Of a DNA stretch of 64,000 bases, positions 37,467-46,565 are shown in pieces (position 1 is the stretch's first letter; each line of letters opens with the position of its first letter). A model generated the notes under the pieces. That model was given only the letters and a program-made list of their open reading frames with translations. It ran no database searches and was not told where the DNA came from. The position numbers and the translations under genes were made by a program. Origin of the DNA: Sphingomonas beigongshangi (GTDB lineage Bacteria > Pseudomonadota > Alphaproteobacteria > Sphingomonadales > Sphingomonadaceae); assembly GCF_016820445.1 (NCBI RefSeq), contig NZ_JADHDT010000003.1, positions 248,001 to 312,000 on the forward strand, in the 5' to 3' direction.

Positions 37467-38845
37467 GCGCGCAACGCCACAACGTTGTTCGGCGCAGTTT
37501 TCCCGACTACGGCTTTCGTCACGTGGCGCGACCACGCATCAAGCGCGGCTCGCTTCTCTTTCTCATACCGGTATGTTTGATACACTCCGACGATCCCCGC
37601 CCGCGATCCGCTGACGTGGTTGATGACCGCCTCTGTGACCTCCGTAGGGAAGCCCAGCCGCTGGCATCCAGTGGCAAGAGTGCGGCGCAGGTCGTGTAGC
37701 GTCCACGGCTCAACGGCCAGCCGCTTTATCGCCTGCTCATCGGCGCCGGCTTCTGCGGCCTCTTTCCGCATCAGATCAAGCATGGAGTCATCCAAACGCG
37801 CCTTGACCTTGGAGAAGCCCGACACCGGTGTTTCGCCGGTCGTCGTGAACACCAGACGCGGATCGGGCCTCTTGTCCCCCTCGCCTCGCACCGCCTTAAT
37901 CACGGGCAGGTCACCGATAATGGTCAAGGTCTGGTCGCTCAGGGGGACGAGGTTAGGCAGACCGTTCTTCGATCGCGCTCCCGGCAGCAGCCATTGCCGC
38001 TTGTCCACGTCAACCTCAGCCCACGACATGCCCCCTACCTCGTCGCGGCGCTGGCCAGTCAAGATCAGGAGCCGGACCAATGGGCCGAACGGCCAGCCCA
38101 ACCCTCCGGCCGCCATCCACACTAGCCGCAGTTCGGTATCGGTCAGGGTGCGTTCGCGCTTACCCATCTTCGCAGGGGGCTTAATGCCCGCCATTGGGTT
38201 CTTGGCCGCAGGCAAGTGACGGCGCTCTTTGTCGACGGCGTACGCGAATATCTGGCGGAGCGCCTTGTACCCCTTCAAGGCAGCGGATGGCCCGCGCTCA
38301 GCCAGCGCGTCGATCACTTCGACAATATCGGCGTCCTCGATCTCCGTCAGCGGTGTCGTGCCGAAGCGGGGAACAAGGTCGCGGTTGATGACGCCTTCCG
38401 TCTCGCGCCAGCTCCGGGCTTGATTCACCTTCGCGTATTTCTCGACAAAGCGACTCGCGAAAACACTGAAAGCCAGCCGCTCGGTGACAACTGCCGATGC
38501 TGTTGCCCTCGCCTTTGCCTCTCGCTCAGCGGCGACTTTAGCCTGCGCAGCGTCGAACGGGTCATCTCGACGCCGCACCTGTTCCAGCAGTTCGGCAGCG
38601 CGGGCGCGGGCTCTCTCCGCCGTCCAGGGCGATCCATGCTTGCCGATCGTCACTCGTCGGCTAGGGGCGCCCCTCCCCCCAATGCGATATTGGACGAGGT
38701 ACGATCGCGCCCCCTTGTCGGTGACCATGACCCCGAAGCCCTTCAGGGTGTCATCCCACAGATGCTCACGCTTGCCCGGCGGAGGCACGGGCACAGCCTC
38801 GACGCTGCGTTTCGTAATTTTCCCCGTTGCCACCGCGAGCCTCAC
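37463..38845 (-). CDS. int: P4-type tyrosine integrase
   Basis: 460 residues. N-terminal DUF4102-like arm-binding domain (GFGVMVTDKGARSYLVQYRI, GKHGSPWTAERARA), core-binding domain, and catalytic domain with Arg (LTGQRRDEVGG), His-x-x-Arg (LHDLRRTLA), His (INHVSGS) and the nucleophilic Tyr in GVYQTYRYEKEKR. Start: GTG at 38843-38845, or a GTG four codons later preceded by GAGG. It catalyses site-specific recombination at tRNA-Trp. It sits at the right end, 145 bp from attR. Confidence 0.95.
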   Translation of the reverse strand: MRLAVATGKITKRSVEAVPVPPPGKREHLWDDTLKGFGVMVTDKGARSYLVQYRIGGRGAPSRRVTIGKHGSPWTAERARARAAELLEQVRRRDDPFDAAQAKVAAEREAKARATASAVVTERLAFSVFASRFVEKYAKVNQARSWRETEGVINRDLVPRFGTTPLTEIEDADIVEVIDALAERGPSAALKGYKALRQIFAYAVDKERRHLPAAKNPMAGIKPPAKMGKRERTLTDTELRLVWMAAGGLGWPFGPLVRLLILTGQRRDEVGGMSWAEVDVDKRQWLLPGARSKNGLPNLVPLSDQTLTIIGDLPVIKAVRGEGDKRPDPRLVFTTTGETPVSGFSKVKARLDDSMLDLMRKEAAEAGADEQAIKRLAVEPWTLHDLRRTLATGCQRLGFPTEVTEAVINHVSGSRAGIVGVYQTYRYEKEKRAALDAWSRHVTKAVVGKTAPNNVVALRA

Positions 38846-38990
38846 CCATTCCAGATAAGCACGGGAATAACACGCCAGCGGCGAGTCGGGAAGCCTTATG
38901 ACGGCCTACGGCGATACGCATAGAGAACAGGCAGGGAATAAAACAACACCTGATGCCGTCGGGTGATCCGTTGCGGTATGTAGCAGGGAC

Positions 38991-39035
38991 CTCCAAAACC
39001 GAGGGCCGTGGGTTCGAGTCCCTCCACTCCTGCCA
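38991..39035 (+). repeat. attR: 45-bp copy of the tRNA-Trp 3' end
   Basis: Identical to 17761-17805. Lacks the 5' half of a tRNA, so it is not a gene; it marks the element-chromosome junction. The bases to its right are the ancestral sequence downstream of tRNA-Trp. Confidence 0.95.
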
Positions 39036-39161
39036 TTCCGCTCGAAATGGCTGCAAAATCGGTGTCTAAATCACTGATTTCGGTTGCTTTTCATGAATGC
39101 CGTGTCATTTTTGCGGCGAACGGAGCGTGACGCCCGCCCGGCACCCGGCTATCGCGAGCGC

Positions 39162-39305
39162 ATGGATGAAGCGACGCGTTATACCATTGTTTACGGCATC
39201 ATAGGCCTCTTGCTCCTGATCGGCATTCCGTCCTTGACGGTTTATCTGCGCCGACGCCGGCGCGAGAAGCTGCGGCGCCGCGGGATCAAGACCTACGGCC
39301 ATTGA
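39162..39305 (+). CDS. Short single-span membrane protein
   Basis: 47 residues from the ATG at 39162; the frame is open to 39084, but the upstream part has no ribosome-binding site. One hydrophobic helix (YTIVYGIIGLLLLIGIPSLTV) followed by a strongly basic tail (RRRRREKLRRRG), so N-out/C-in topology is expected. Lies between the element and secE; function unknown. Confidence 0.6.
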   Translation: MDEATRYTIVYGIIGLLLLIGIPSLTVYLRRRRREKLRRRGIKTYGH

Positions 39306-39475
39306 TCGCGGGAACGACGCATAACCGGCGCTCTTGCCTTAGCGTCGCCGCACCGCTATCTCCGAAACCCATCCGACAGCGAGGACGGGCCGTCGCCGGT
39401 TCCCTTTACGGGAAGCGGCGGGAAAGCCATGTCTTCCAGATCGGTATTTTGTGATTCTAGCGGGCTTCGAAAACT

Positions 39476-39673
39476 GTGGCGAAGACGACTCCCATCGAAT
39501 TCATCCGTCAGGTGCAGGCCGAGACGAAAAAGGTCGTGTGGCCGACCCGGCGCGAGACGGTCATGACGGGCGTCATGGTGGTGATCATGACCACCATCCT
39601 CGCGCTGTTCTTCCTGGGCGTCGACTCGTTCTTCAACGCCGTTGTCCAGGCGTTGCTGAAGCTCGCGAAGTAA
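39476..39673 (+). CDS. secE: Preprotein translocase subunit SecE
   Basis: 65 residues from a GTG (39476), the short single-span SecE: amphipathic FIRQVQAETKKVVWPTRRET then one membrane helix. Stabilises SecY. In relatives it follows tRNA-Trp directly; here 21 kb of foreign DNA intervenes. nusG starts 14 bp later. Confidence 0.96.
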   Translation: MAKTTPIEFIRQVQAETKKVVWPTRRETVMTGVMVVIMTTILALFFLGVDSFFNAVVQALLKLAK

Positions 39674-39686
39674 AGGGGCCAATTGC

Positions 39687-40223
39687 ATGGCGCGCTGGTA
39701 CATCATTCACGCCTATTCCGGCTTCGAGGGCAAGGTCCGCGATGCCATCATGGCCGAGGCGACCCGCCTTGGCCTGGAGCAGCTGGTCGAGCAGATCGAG
39801 GTGCCGACCGAGACCGTCACCGAGGCCCGCCGCGGCAAGAAGATTGCGGTCGAGCGCAAGTTCATGCCCGGTTACGTCCTCGCCAAGCTGAACATGAACG
39901 ACGACGTCTATCACCTGGTCAAGAACACGCCGAAGGTGACGGGCTTCCTGGGATCGATGGGCAAGCCGCAGGCGATCAGCGAGGCCGAGGCCGCGCGGAT
40001 GCTCAACAGCAAGGAAGAGGCCGCAGCGGCGCCGAAGACCAAGGTCAAGGTCGATTACGAGATCGGCGACGCGGTCAAGGTGCTGGAAGGCCCCTTTGCC
40101 AGCTTCAACGGCATCGTCGAGGAGCTCGATTTCGACAAGTCGAAGGTCAAGGTCAGCGTGTCGATCTTCGGCCGCGCGACGCCGGTCGAGCTCGACTTCG
40201 AGCAGGTCGAACGGTCGAAGTAA
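39687..40223 (+). CDS. nusG: Transcription termination/antitermination factor NusG
   Basis: 178 residues. N-terminal NGN domain ([29 protein letters not shown]) that clamps RNA polymerase, and C-terminal KOW domain ([20 protein letters not shown]) that binds Rho or S10. The operon ends with a strong terminator; rplK-rplA do not follow as they do in many bacteria. Confidence 0.98.
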   Translation: MARWYIIHAYSGFEGKVRDAIMAEATRLGLEQLVEQIEVPTETVTEARRGKKIAVERKFMPGYVLAKLNMNDDVYHLVKNTPKVTGFLGSMGKPQAISEAEAARMLNSKEEAAAAPKTKVKVDYEIGDAVKVLEGPFASFNGIVEELDFDKSKVKVSVSIFGRATPVELDFEQVERSK

Positions 40224-40245
40224 GCGCGACGACTTTCGGATCGTG

Positions 40246-40279
40246 AAAAGGCCGGCGGGGCGACCCGACCGGCCTTTTT
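40246..40279. terminator. Intrinsic terminator after nusG
   Basis: AAAAGGCCGG and CCGGCCTTTTT pair around a 13-nt loop. T-tract on plus and A-tract mirrored on minus, so it can stop both nusG and the convergent peptidase transcript. Confidence 0.9.
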
Positions 40280-40322
40280 CCTTGCCCCGCTCCCGCCCGC
40301 AATCGTGCGGGGAGAAAGCGTC

Positions 40323-42638
40323 CTACCGGCCGCCGGGCGGCAGGTTGGTCTCGAGATAACGGGTCATGAGCGAATACAGGTGCACGCTCGTCCCCGGCTT
40401 TTCGTAGATGCCGTGCGTGCGGTCGGGATAGGCCATCATCGAAAACGGCTTGCCCGCCGCGATCAGTGCGTCTGCCATCTGTTCCATGTTCTGATAATGG
40501 ACGTTGTCGTCGCCGGTACCGTGGATCATCAGCAGGTTGCCCTTGAGCCCCGCGGCATAGGTAATCGGCGACCCCTTGCGATATCCTTCCGCATTGTCGT
40601 CGGGCAGCCCCATGTACCGTTCCTGGTAGATGGTGTCGTAAAGCTTCTGGTCGGCGACGCCCGCCACCGCGATGCCGGTCGCATAGAGATCCGGGAAGCG
40701 GAACATCGAATGGAGCGTCGTCGACCCGCCGCCGCTCCAGCCCCAGATGCCGACACGCGTCGGATCGATATAGGCGCGGGTCGCAAGCATGCGACGCACG
40801 GCCGCGGCTATGTCCTCCGGCCCGACGATCCCGATGCGCCGGTAGATCGTCTTGCGCCATTCCCGACCGCGCGGCGATGCGACCCCGCGCGGATCGATGC
40901 TCGCCACCAGGTAACCGTGTTCCGCCAGCATGCGGTGCCATAGCGCGCCGCGACCGCCCCAGCGATCCGCCACCGTCTGACCGGCCGGCTCGCCATAGAC
41001 CTGGAACAGGATCGGATAGCGTTTCGCCGGATCGAAGTTCGCCGGCTTGATCAGCCAGCCGTCGAGCTGCGTCCCGCCGCCGATGTCGACGCGGAAGAAT
41101 TCGGCCGGCGGCAGCGGCCCGTCGGTCACCACGTCCTGCAGCGCCTGGTTGCGCGCGAGCACGCGCAGCGACTTGCCGGTCGTCATGTCCATCACCTCGG
41201 TGACGGGCGCGCGGTCGAAGCTGGAGAAGGTGTGCCGTGCCCAGTGCGCGCCGGGGGCAAGGTCGTAGGCATGCGTTCCCGCCTGGCCCGGGCCGCTCGG
41301 CGTAACGCGCTCGACGCGCGGCGTGCCGGTGAGCGTCGCCCGATACAGGTAGCGCTGCGTCGGATTGTCGGGCGAGGCGATGAAATAGGCATAGCCTCCC
41401 GCCTCGTCGACCTGCAGCAGGTCGATGACGTCGTAATTGCCGGGCGTGCGCAGCTGCATCCGCTTGCCGTCGCGCGAGACGAGATAGAGGTGCCGCCAGC
41501 CGTCGCGCTCGCTCATCCAGGTGAAGCCGGATCCGTCCTTGAGCCACTGGACCTGATCGTTCGCCTCGACCCAGGCCTTGTCGCGCTCCACGAACAGGGG
41601 CGCGACGCTGCCGTCGGCGGGATCGCCGAGCAGAACCTGGTAAGTGTTCTGGAGCCGGTTGGCATATTGGATCAGTACGCGGCCCGAACTGCCCGCCCAG
41701 CCCATTTGCGGAACATAGGTCTGGCGCGGATCACCCTGCAGCCTGAACCAGCGTGTCCGGCCGGTGGCGATGTCGACCGTGCCGACCTGCACCGCCGAAT
41801 TGGCAGTGCCGACCTTCGGATATTGCAGCGGGATGACCTTCGAATACTGGCCGTCGGTATTCTTGATCATGGCGAAGGTGCCGACCCCGGAGGTGTCGAA
41901 GCGCCAGAAGGCGATGCGGCGTGAATCCGGGCTCCAGCTCCAGGCCTTGCGGAGGCCGAACTCCTCTTCATAGACCCAGTCGCCCAGGCCGTTGACGATC
42001 AGGTCGCTGCCGTCGCGGGTGAGCTGCTGCGGTGTGCCGCCGCCGACGGGTTCGACATAGAGGTCGTTGGCGCGGACATAGGCGATGCGCGTGCCGTCGG
42101 GCGAAAATTCCGCATACATCGTCGTCGAGGGCGCGGCCGTGGGACCGCCGATCCTGCGCAACTGCTTGGTATCCAGGTCGAGAAGCCAGTAATCGCCGAG
42201 CGCGTGCGTGCGGCGGAACGGCTTGCCGCCCGTGAACACCAGCATCTTGCGCCGGTCGGGCGAGAAGGCATAGCCCTCCACCCCGATCGCCGCCGCCCCC
42301 TTCGGCACGAGCAGCTCGGCGGGGACAAGCACGGTGCGCGCGCCGCCCGCGATCTCGTAACGGACGATGTCGCTGCCGCCGTCGGTGCTTTTCGACGATT
42401 CGATCGCGATATAGCCGCGCCCGTCCTCGGTCCATTCGCCGCCGTCGAAACTGTCGCCGCGGATCGCGTCGGCGCCGAAGATGCGGTCGACGGTCAGCGG
42501 CCGGTATCCCCGCGCGGCGGCGGCAACAGGTGTCCTCGCGCGCTGCACCGGCGCCTCCGGTACTGGGGTGAGCTGAGCCCGTACGATCGCCGGCGACACC
42601 GCCGCGGCCAGCAGGGCGAGCAAGGGTGTCGAACGCAT
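40323..42638 (-). CDS. Dipeptidyl-peptidase IV-type serine peptidase (S9B)
   Basis: 771 residues from the ATG at 42636-42638 with GAGGGGGA upstream. N-terminal signal peptide ([21 protein letters not shown]) sends it to the periplasm. A beta-propeller domain contains DWVYEEEFG, whose glutamates bind the substrate N-terminus in DPP IV. The C-terminal alpha/beta-hydrolase has the nucleophile in GWSGGGS, Asp in GTGDDNVH and His in DRTHGIY. Cleaves X-Pro or X-Ala dipeptides from peptides. Convergent with nusG. Confidence 0.92.
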   Translation of the reverse strand: MRSTPLLALLAAAVSPAIVRAQLTPVPEAPVQRARTPVAAAARGYRPLTVDRIFGADAIRGDSFDGGEWTEDGRGYIAIESSKSTDGGSDIVRYEIAGGARTVLVPAELLVPKGAAAIGVEGYAFSPDRRKMLVFTGGKPFRRTHALGDYWLLDLDTKQLRRIGGPTAAPSTTMYAEFSPDGTRIAYVRANDLYVEPVGGGTPQQLTRDGSDLIVNGLGDWVYEEEFGLRKAWSWSPDSRRIAFWRFDTSGVGTFAMIKNTDGQYSKVIPLQYPKVGTANSAVQVGTVDIATGRTRWFRLQGDPRQTYVPQMGWAGSSGRVLIQYANRLQNTYQVLLGDPADGSVAPLFVERDKAWVEANDQVQWLKDGSGFTWMSERDGWRHLYLVSRDGKRMQLRTPGNYDVIDLLQVDEAGGYAYFIASPDNPTQRYLYRATLTGTPRVERVTPSGPGQAGTHAYDLAPGAHWARHTFSSFDRAPVTEVMDMTTGKSLRVLARNQALQDVVTDGPLPPAEFFRVDIGGGTQLDGWLIKPANFDPAKRYPILFQVYGEPAGQTVADRWGGRGALWHRMLAEHGYLVASIDPRGVASPRGREWRKTIYRRIGIVGPEDIAAAVRRMLATRAYIDPTRVGIWGWSGGGSTTLHSMFRFPDLYATGIAVAGVADQKLYDTIYQERYMGLPDDNAEGYRKGSPITYAAGLKGNLLMIHGTGDDNVHYQNMEQMADALIAAGKPFSMMAYPDRTHGIYEKPGTSVHLYSLMTRYLETNLPPGGR

Positions 42639-42932
42639 GGATGTCCCCCTCAAGGCATGGTGCGTGCCGTGTTAGCGGAGCGGGACGGCAACGTATACGG
42701 CTCGGGAGCGACTCGCCGTCCGCGTGCGGATGCCCTGGCTTGCGACGATCGCCAAGTGTTGCGTCAGGTGCGGGAGCTTGAATTACGGGTGGTTGCTCCA
42801 CTGCCGTGGTACAGGCGGAACCGGTGATCGGCCGATATTTGCCAATATTCTACATCCTCCCACAAGAACTATTGCGACCGATGGATTATCCCTGCATTGT
42901 CGACTTCAGTATATCCGTGAAGGGGCAGTGCA

Positions 42933-43862
42933 GTGCTCGCTCTAACGATAATGATTGCCGGCTTTCTGATCGGCCCCGCCCCAGCTGAGGTGCCACCCGG
43001 CAAATTTCAAACGTGGCTTTCCTTCAAGAAGCAACCGCTCGATTTCACATCTGACGGCGTCACCGTTCATGTAGAAGCGGTGCCATGCCCCGCCCATCCC
43101 GTCGGAGACAGCGCTTGCAGGTGGGATGGCTATAATAATCAGGCCAACGTCACGGTTGAACAGGCGGGGATGGATTCCGTGACAATCAAGACGGACAGCC
43201 AGAGCGCCTATGCAAGGATCGCAGTTGCTCGCATTCGTCGAGGCGACCGCATCCCGGGCATCATCATCGAAAGCCAATCAGGTGGATCGGGCGGCGATAT
43301 GACGCTGCAACTCCTGGTCCCGATCGGCAATCGCTACCGACTGGCTCAATCACTCAGCCCCGTCGACCTGCACCTTCAAGGTCAAATAGCTGATGCGCCT
43401 CATGATCTATCGGGGGATGGCAACATCGATCTCAAACTCGAAGACGCTGCGTTCGATTCCGTCTTTGGTTGCAATGCCTGCACACCGCGCCCGCCAAAGC
43501 TTCTGACCGTCAAGGATGGGCAGATCATCGATGAGAGCCGCGATCCGGGGGTCGGAGGCATATTCGCCGCTGACATGAAGCGCCTCGAACCGCTTTGCCT
43601 ATCGCATGATCGGTACCGCAACGGTGCTTGCGCGGCTTATGTCGCCGATGCGGCGAGGGCCGGCCAATTCGATGCGGCCTGGAACGCGATGCTGGCGCAT
43701 TACGAGCGTGACGGCGCTCTCTGGGAGCCGTGCGATCTGCCACCCTCGCAGTGGCAAGGGCATCAATGCCCCGAGGGGCACCGAACACGGTTCAGGCGTT
43801 TTCCTGACTCCCTGCGCGCCTTCCTCATCCGAACGGGCTATCTTCCCGACTCAACCCCATGA
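42933..43862 (+). CDS. Secreted protein of unknown function
   Basis: 309 residues from a GTG at 42933. N-terminal signal peptide (MLALTIMIAGFLIGPAPA). Mature part is beta-rich with four Cys pairs (VPCPAH...SACRW, GCNAC, LCLSHD...GACAAY, PCDLP...QCPEG), fitting a disulfide-stabilised periplasmic protein. Isolated: 280 bp from the peptidase gene (divergent) and 140 bp before otsB. No domain recognised. Confidence 0.7.
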   Translation: MLALTIMIAGFLIGPAPAEVPPGKFQTWLSFKKQPLDFTSDGVTVHVEAVPCPAHPVGDSACRWDGYNNQANVTVEQAGMDSVTIKTDSQSAYARIAVARIRRGDRIPGIIIESQSGGSGGDMTLQLLVPIGNRYRLAQSLSPVDLHLQGQIADAPHDLSGDGNIDLKLEDAAFDSVFGCNACTPRPPKLLTVKDGQIIDESRDPGVGGIFAADMKRLEPLCLSHDRYRNGACAAYVADAARAGQFDAAWNAMLAHYERDGALWEPCDLPPSQWQGHQCPEGHRTRFRRFPDSLRAFLIRTGYLPDSTP

Positions 43863-44004
43863 TGTTGCGGCCGCTGCCGTCCGCGTCCCGAAGATCGAAC
43901 GGCACGGCGCCCGCGCCCCTCGCCACATGGCTGCCAGCATGGTCCCACACCTCCTCGTCACGGGGGATTGACCGCGCGGCCTCACATCGGACACGCCGCG
44001 CGAC

Positions 44005-44751
44005 ATGGCCGATCTGCCCCCTCCCCCGCTTGACCTGCTGCGTGATGCGGCGCTGTTCCTCGATTTCGACGGCACGCTCGTCGAATTGCAGGAGCGGCCT
44101 GATGCGGTGCGCGTCGACGATCGCCTGTCCGCGCTGGTCGCGCGCCTGTCCGATGCGCTCGACGGTCGGGTGGCGATCGTCAGCGGGCGGTCCGTATCGG
44201 GGATCCGCGCGCTATTCGGCGACCCCGGCTTCGCCATCTCGGGCAGCCACGGGCTCGAAGTCGCCTGGCCCGACGGTCGCGAGACGGTGGCGGAACGACC
44301 CGCCGCCCTCGACCGTATTGTCGCGGAGATGACATCCTTCGCCTCTACGCGCCCCGGCGTGCTCGTCGAACAGAAGCCGCTCGGTGCGGCGCTCCATTAC
44401 CGCCGCGATCCCGCCGCCGCCGCGGACAGCGACGCGCTCGCCCGCGCGCTTGCCGAGGAGGCCGGGCTGCACCTGCAGACCGGCAAGATGATGGCAGAGG
44501 TGCGCGTGGCGGGCGCGGACAAGGGAACGGCGCTGTACAAGCTGATGGAGACGGGACCGATGGCGGGGTACCGCCCCGTCTTCCTGGGCGACGACGACAC
44601 CGACGAGCCCGCGATGGTCGCCGCGGCGCAGCTGGGCGGCGCCGGTATCCTGATCGGCGCGGCGCGCGCGAGCGCCGCGGCCTATCGGCTGGAAGGAGTC
44701 TCCGCCGCGCTGGACTGGCTGGAGGCGGCAGCGCGGAAGGCGGCGGCATGA
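44005..44751 (+). CDS. otsB: Trehalose-6-phosphate phosphatase
   Basis: 248 residues, HAD superfamily. Nucleophile motif FLDFDGTLVE (residues 18-27), SGRSVSG, and the acidic motif GDDDTDEPA near residue 195. Removes phosphate from trehalose-6-phosphate made by OtsA two genes downstream. Overlaps the GH15 gene by four bases (ATGA). Confidence 0.95.
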   Translation: MADLPPPPLDLLRDAALFLDFDGTLVELQERPDAVRVDDRLSALVARLSDALDGRVAIVSGRSVSGIRALFGDPGFAISGSHGLEVAWPDGRETVAERPAALDRIVAEMTSFASTRPGVLVEQKPLGAALHYRRDPAAAADSDALARALAEEAGLHLQTGKMMAEVRVAGADKGTALYKLMETGPMAGYRPVFLGDDDTDEPAMVAAAQLGGAGILIGAARASAAAYRLEGVSAALDWLEAAARKAAA

Positions 44752-46565
44752 CCGACGCCTCCGTCGCCAATCCCGATGCGAACGCAATGTCGGTCGACCT
44801 GTGGCCGATCGGCAATTGCCAGGTCAGCGCGTTGATCGATCGTGCGGGCCGGTTCGTCTGGGCCTGCGTGCCGCGCGTCGATGGGGATCCGCTGTTCTCC
44901 GCCCTCGTCGGCGGCGCGGCGCCGGACGACGGCTATTGGTCGATCGATCTCGAGGATTCGACCCGCGTCGACCAATATTACATCCGCAACACGCCGATCC
45001 TCGTCAGCCTGCACACCGATTCGCATGGCAATGCTATCGAGGTGATCGACTTCAGCCCGCGCTTCCAGCGGCACGGCCGCACCTATCGCCCCGTCGCCTT
45101 CGCGCGGATCGTGCGTCCGGTCGCCGGATCCCCCCGCATCCGCGTCCGCATGCGCACCACCTGCGGCTGGGGCGGCACGTGCCGCGAGCAGGTCGGCGGA
45201 TCGAACCACCTGCGCATCATGCTCGATTTGATGGCGATGCGGCTGACCACCACCGCGCCGATCGGCATGGTCGAGGAGGAGCGCCCGTTCCGCATCGAGC
45301 GACCGCTGCATTTCTTCCTGGGGCCGGACGAGGGCTTCTCCGGCGACCTCGCCGAAACGGTCGAGGCGATGCTGACGCAGACGACCGCGGAATGGCAGGA
45401 GTGGGTGCGCGGCCTCGCCGTGCCGCTGGAATGGCAGGACGTCGTGATCCGCTCCGCGATCACGCTGAAGCTGTGCCAGCACGAGGAGACGGGCGCGATC
45501 GTCGCGGCGCTGACCACGTCGATACCGGAACACGCCGGGTCGGAGCGCAACTGGGACTATCGTTATTGCTGGGTGCGCGACGCCTATTACACGGTGCAGG
45601 CGCTCAACCGCCTCGGCGCGCTCGACGTGCTGGAGGGGTATCTGGGGTATCTCCGCAACATCGTCGACAGCGCGCGCGGCGGCCACATCCAGCCGCTCTA
45701 TGGCGTGCTCGGCGAGGCGACGCTGGAGGAACGGTTCGCCCCCGCGCTGGCCGGCTATCGCGGCATGGGACCGGTGCGCGTCGGCAACCAGGCCTATGAA
45801 CAGATCCAGCACGACGCTTATGGCCAGATCGTGCTGTGCAGCGTCCACGCCTTCTTCGACCAGCGCCTGTTCCGCCAGTCGGGACGCGAGGATTTCGAGA
45901 GCCTGGAGCGCGTCGGCGAGCGCGCATGGACCTTCCACGACCAGCCGGACGCGGGGCTGTGGGAGCTGCGTACCCGGCAGAGCGTCCACACCTATTCGAG
46001 CGCGATGTGCTGGGCGGCCTGCGATCGTCTCGCCAATGCCGCCAAGGCGCTGGGGCTCGAGGACCGCTGCACCTTCTGGCAGGATCGCGCGGACCGCATC
46101 CGGGCGGAGATCGAGGCCCGCGCGTGGCGGCCGGAGACGAACCGCATGTCGGCGACATTCTCCGGCGACGACCTGGACGCGAGCCTGATCCAGCTGCTCG
46201 ACCTGCGCTTCTTCGAGCCCGACGACCCTCGCTTCGTCGGCACGCTGGAGGCGGTGGAAAAGGGACTGCGCCGGGGCAGTCACATGCTGCGCTACGATAC
46301 AGAGGACGATTTCGGCCTGCCGGAGACGGCGTTCAACGTCTGCACCTTCTGGCTGATCGAGGCGCTGCACTTCACCGGTCGGTCCGAGGACGCGCGCGCG
46401 TTGTTCGACGAGATGCTGACACGGCGCACCGCAGCGGGGTTGCTGTCTGAGGATATTGATCCAAGTAGCGGCGAACTTTGGGGAAATTATCCACAGACCT
46501 ATTCGCTGGTCGGCATGATCAACTGCGCCGTCCTGCTATCCAAACCATGGAGTTCGATCCGCTGA
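44748..46565 (+). CDS. Glycoside hydrolase family 15 (glucoamylase/trehalase type)
   Basis: 605 residues. N-terminal beta domain (SVDLWPIGNCQVSALIDRAG, FVWACVPRVDGDPLF) and an (alpha/alpha)6 barrel with NWDYRYCWVRDAYYTVQALN and, at the end, LLSEDIDPSSGELWGNYPQT where catalytic Glu is expected. Bacterial GH15 members of this type hydrolyse trehalose or maltose-type glucosides. Cytosolic, no signal peptide. Sandwiched and overlapping between otsB and otsA, so synthesis and possible breakdown of trehalose are co-expressed. Confidence 0.9.
   Translation: MTDASVANPDANAMSVDLWPIGNCQVSALIDRAGRFVWACVPRVDGDPLFSALVGGAAPDDGYWSIDLEDSTRVDQYYIRNTPILVSLHTDSHGNAIEVIDFSPRFQRHGRTYRPVAFARIVRPVAGSPRIRVRMRTTCGWGGTCREQVGGSNHLRIMLDLMAMRLTTTAPIGMVEEERPFRIERPLHFFLGPDEGFSGDLAETVEAMLTQTTAEWQEWVRGLAVPLEWQDVVIRSAITLKLCQHEETGAIVAALTTSIPEHAGSERNWDYRYCWVRDAYYTVQALNRLGALDVLEGYLGYLRNIVDSARGGHIQPLYGVLGEATLEERFAPALAGYRGMGPVRVGNQAYEQIQHDAYGQIVLCSVHAFFDQRLFRQSGREDFESLERVGERAWTFHDQPDAGLWELRTRQSVHTYSSAMCWAACDRLANAAKALGLEDRCTFWQDRADRIRAEIEARAWRPETNRMSATFSGDDLDASLIQLLDLRFFEPDDPRFVGTLEAVEKGLRRGSHMLRYDTEDDFGLPETAFNVCTFWLIEALHFTGRSEDARALFDEMLTRRTAAGLLSEDIDPSSGELWGNYPQTYSLVGMINCAVLLSKPWSSIR

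Larger units (their letters stand above)
17761..39035. mobile_element. tRNA-Trp-integrated satellite-like phage island (about 21.2 kb)
   Basis: Bounded by a perfect 45-bp direct repeat of the tRNA-Trp 3' end (17761-17805 and 38991-39035). It separates tRNA-Trp from secE-nusG, which are neighbours in related genomes. Contents: tyrosine integrase at the right end, AlpA-like excisionase, CHC2/Toprim primase, RepA-like helicase, small phage-type genes, XRE and RHH regulators, cargo operon, and four virion-type genes including a 1537-residue ejection-like protein. I see no terminase, portal, major capsid, head-tail, tail tube, holin or endolysin gene. It is best read as a satellite-like element or a strongly reduced prophage of a podovirus-like phage. 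Confidence 0.9.

Noticed and set aside
38991..39035. Second tRNA-Trp gene
   Set aside because: Only the 3' 45 nt are present; no D arm or 5' acceptor strand.
38766..39056. 96-codon minus-strand frame reading EWRDSNPRPSVLE
   Set aside because: This is the antisense translation of the tRNA repeat at attR, a common false ORF.
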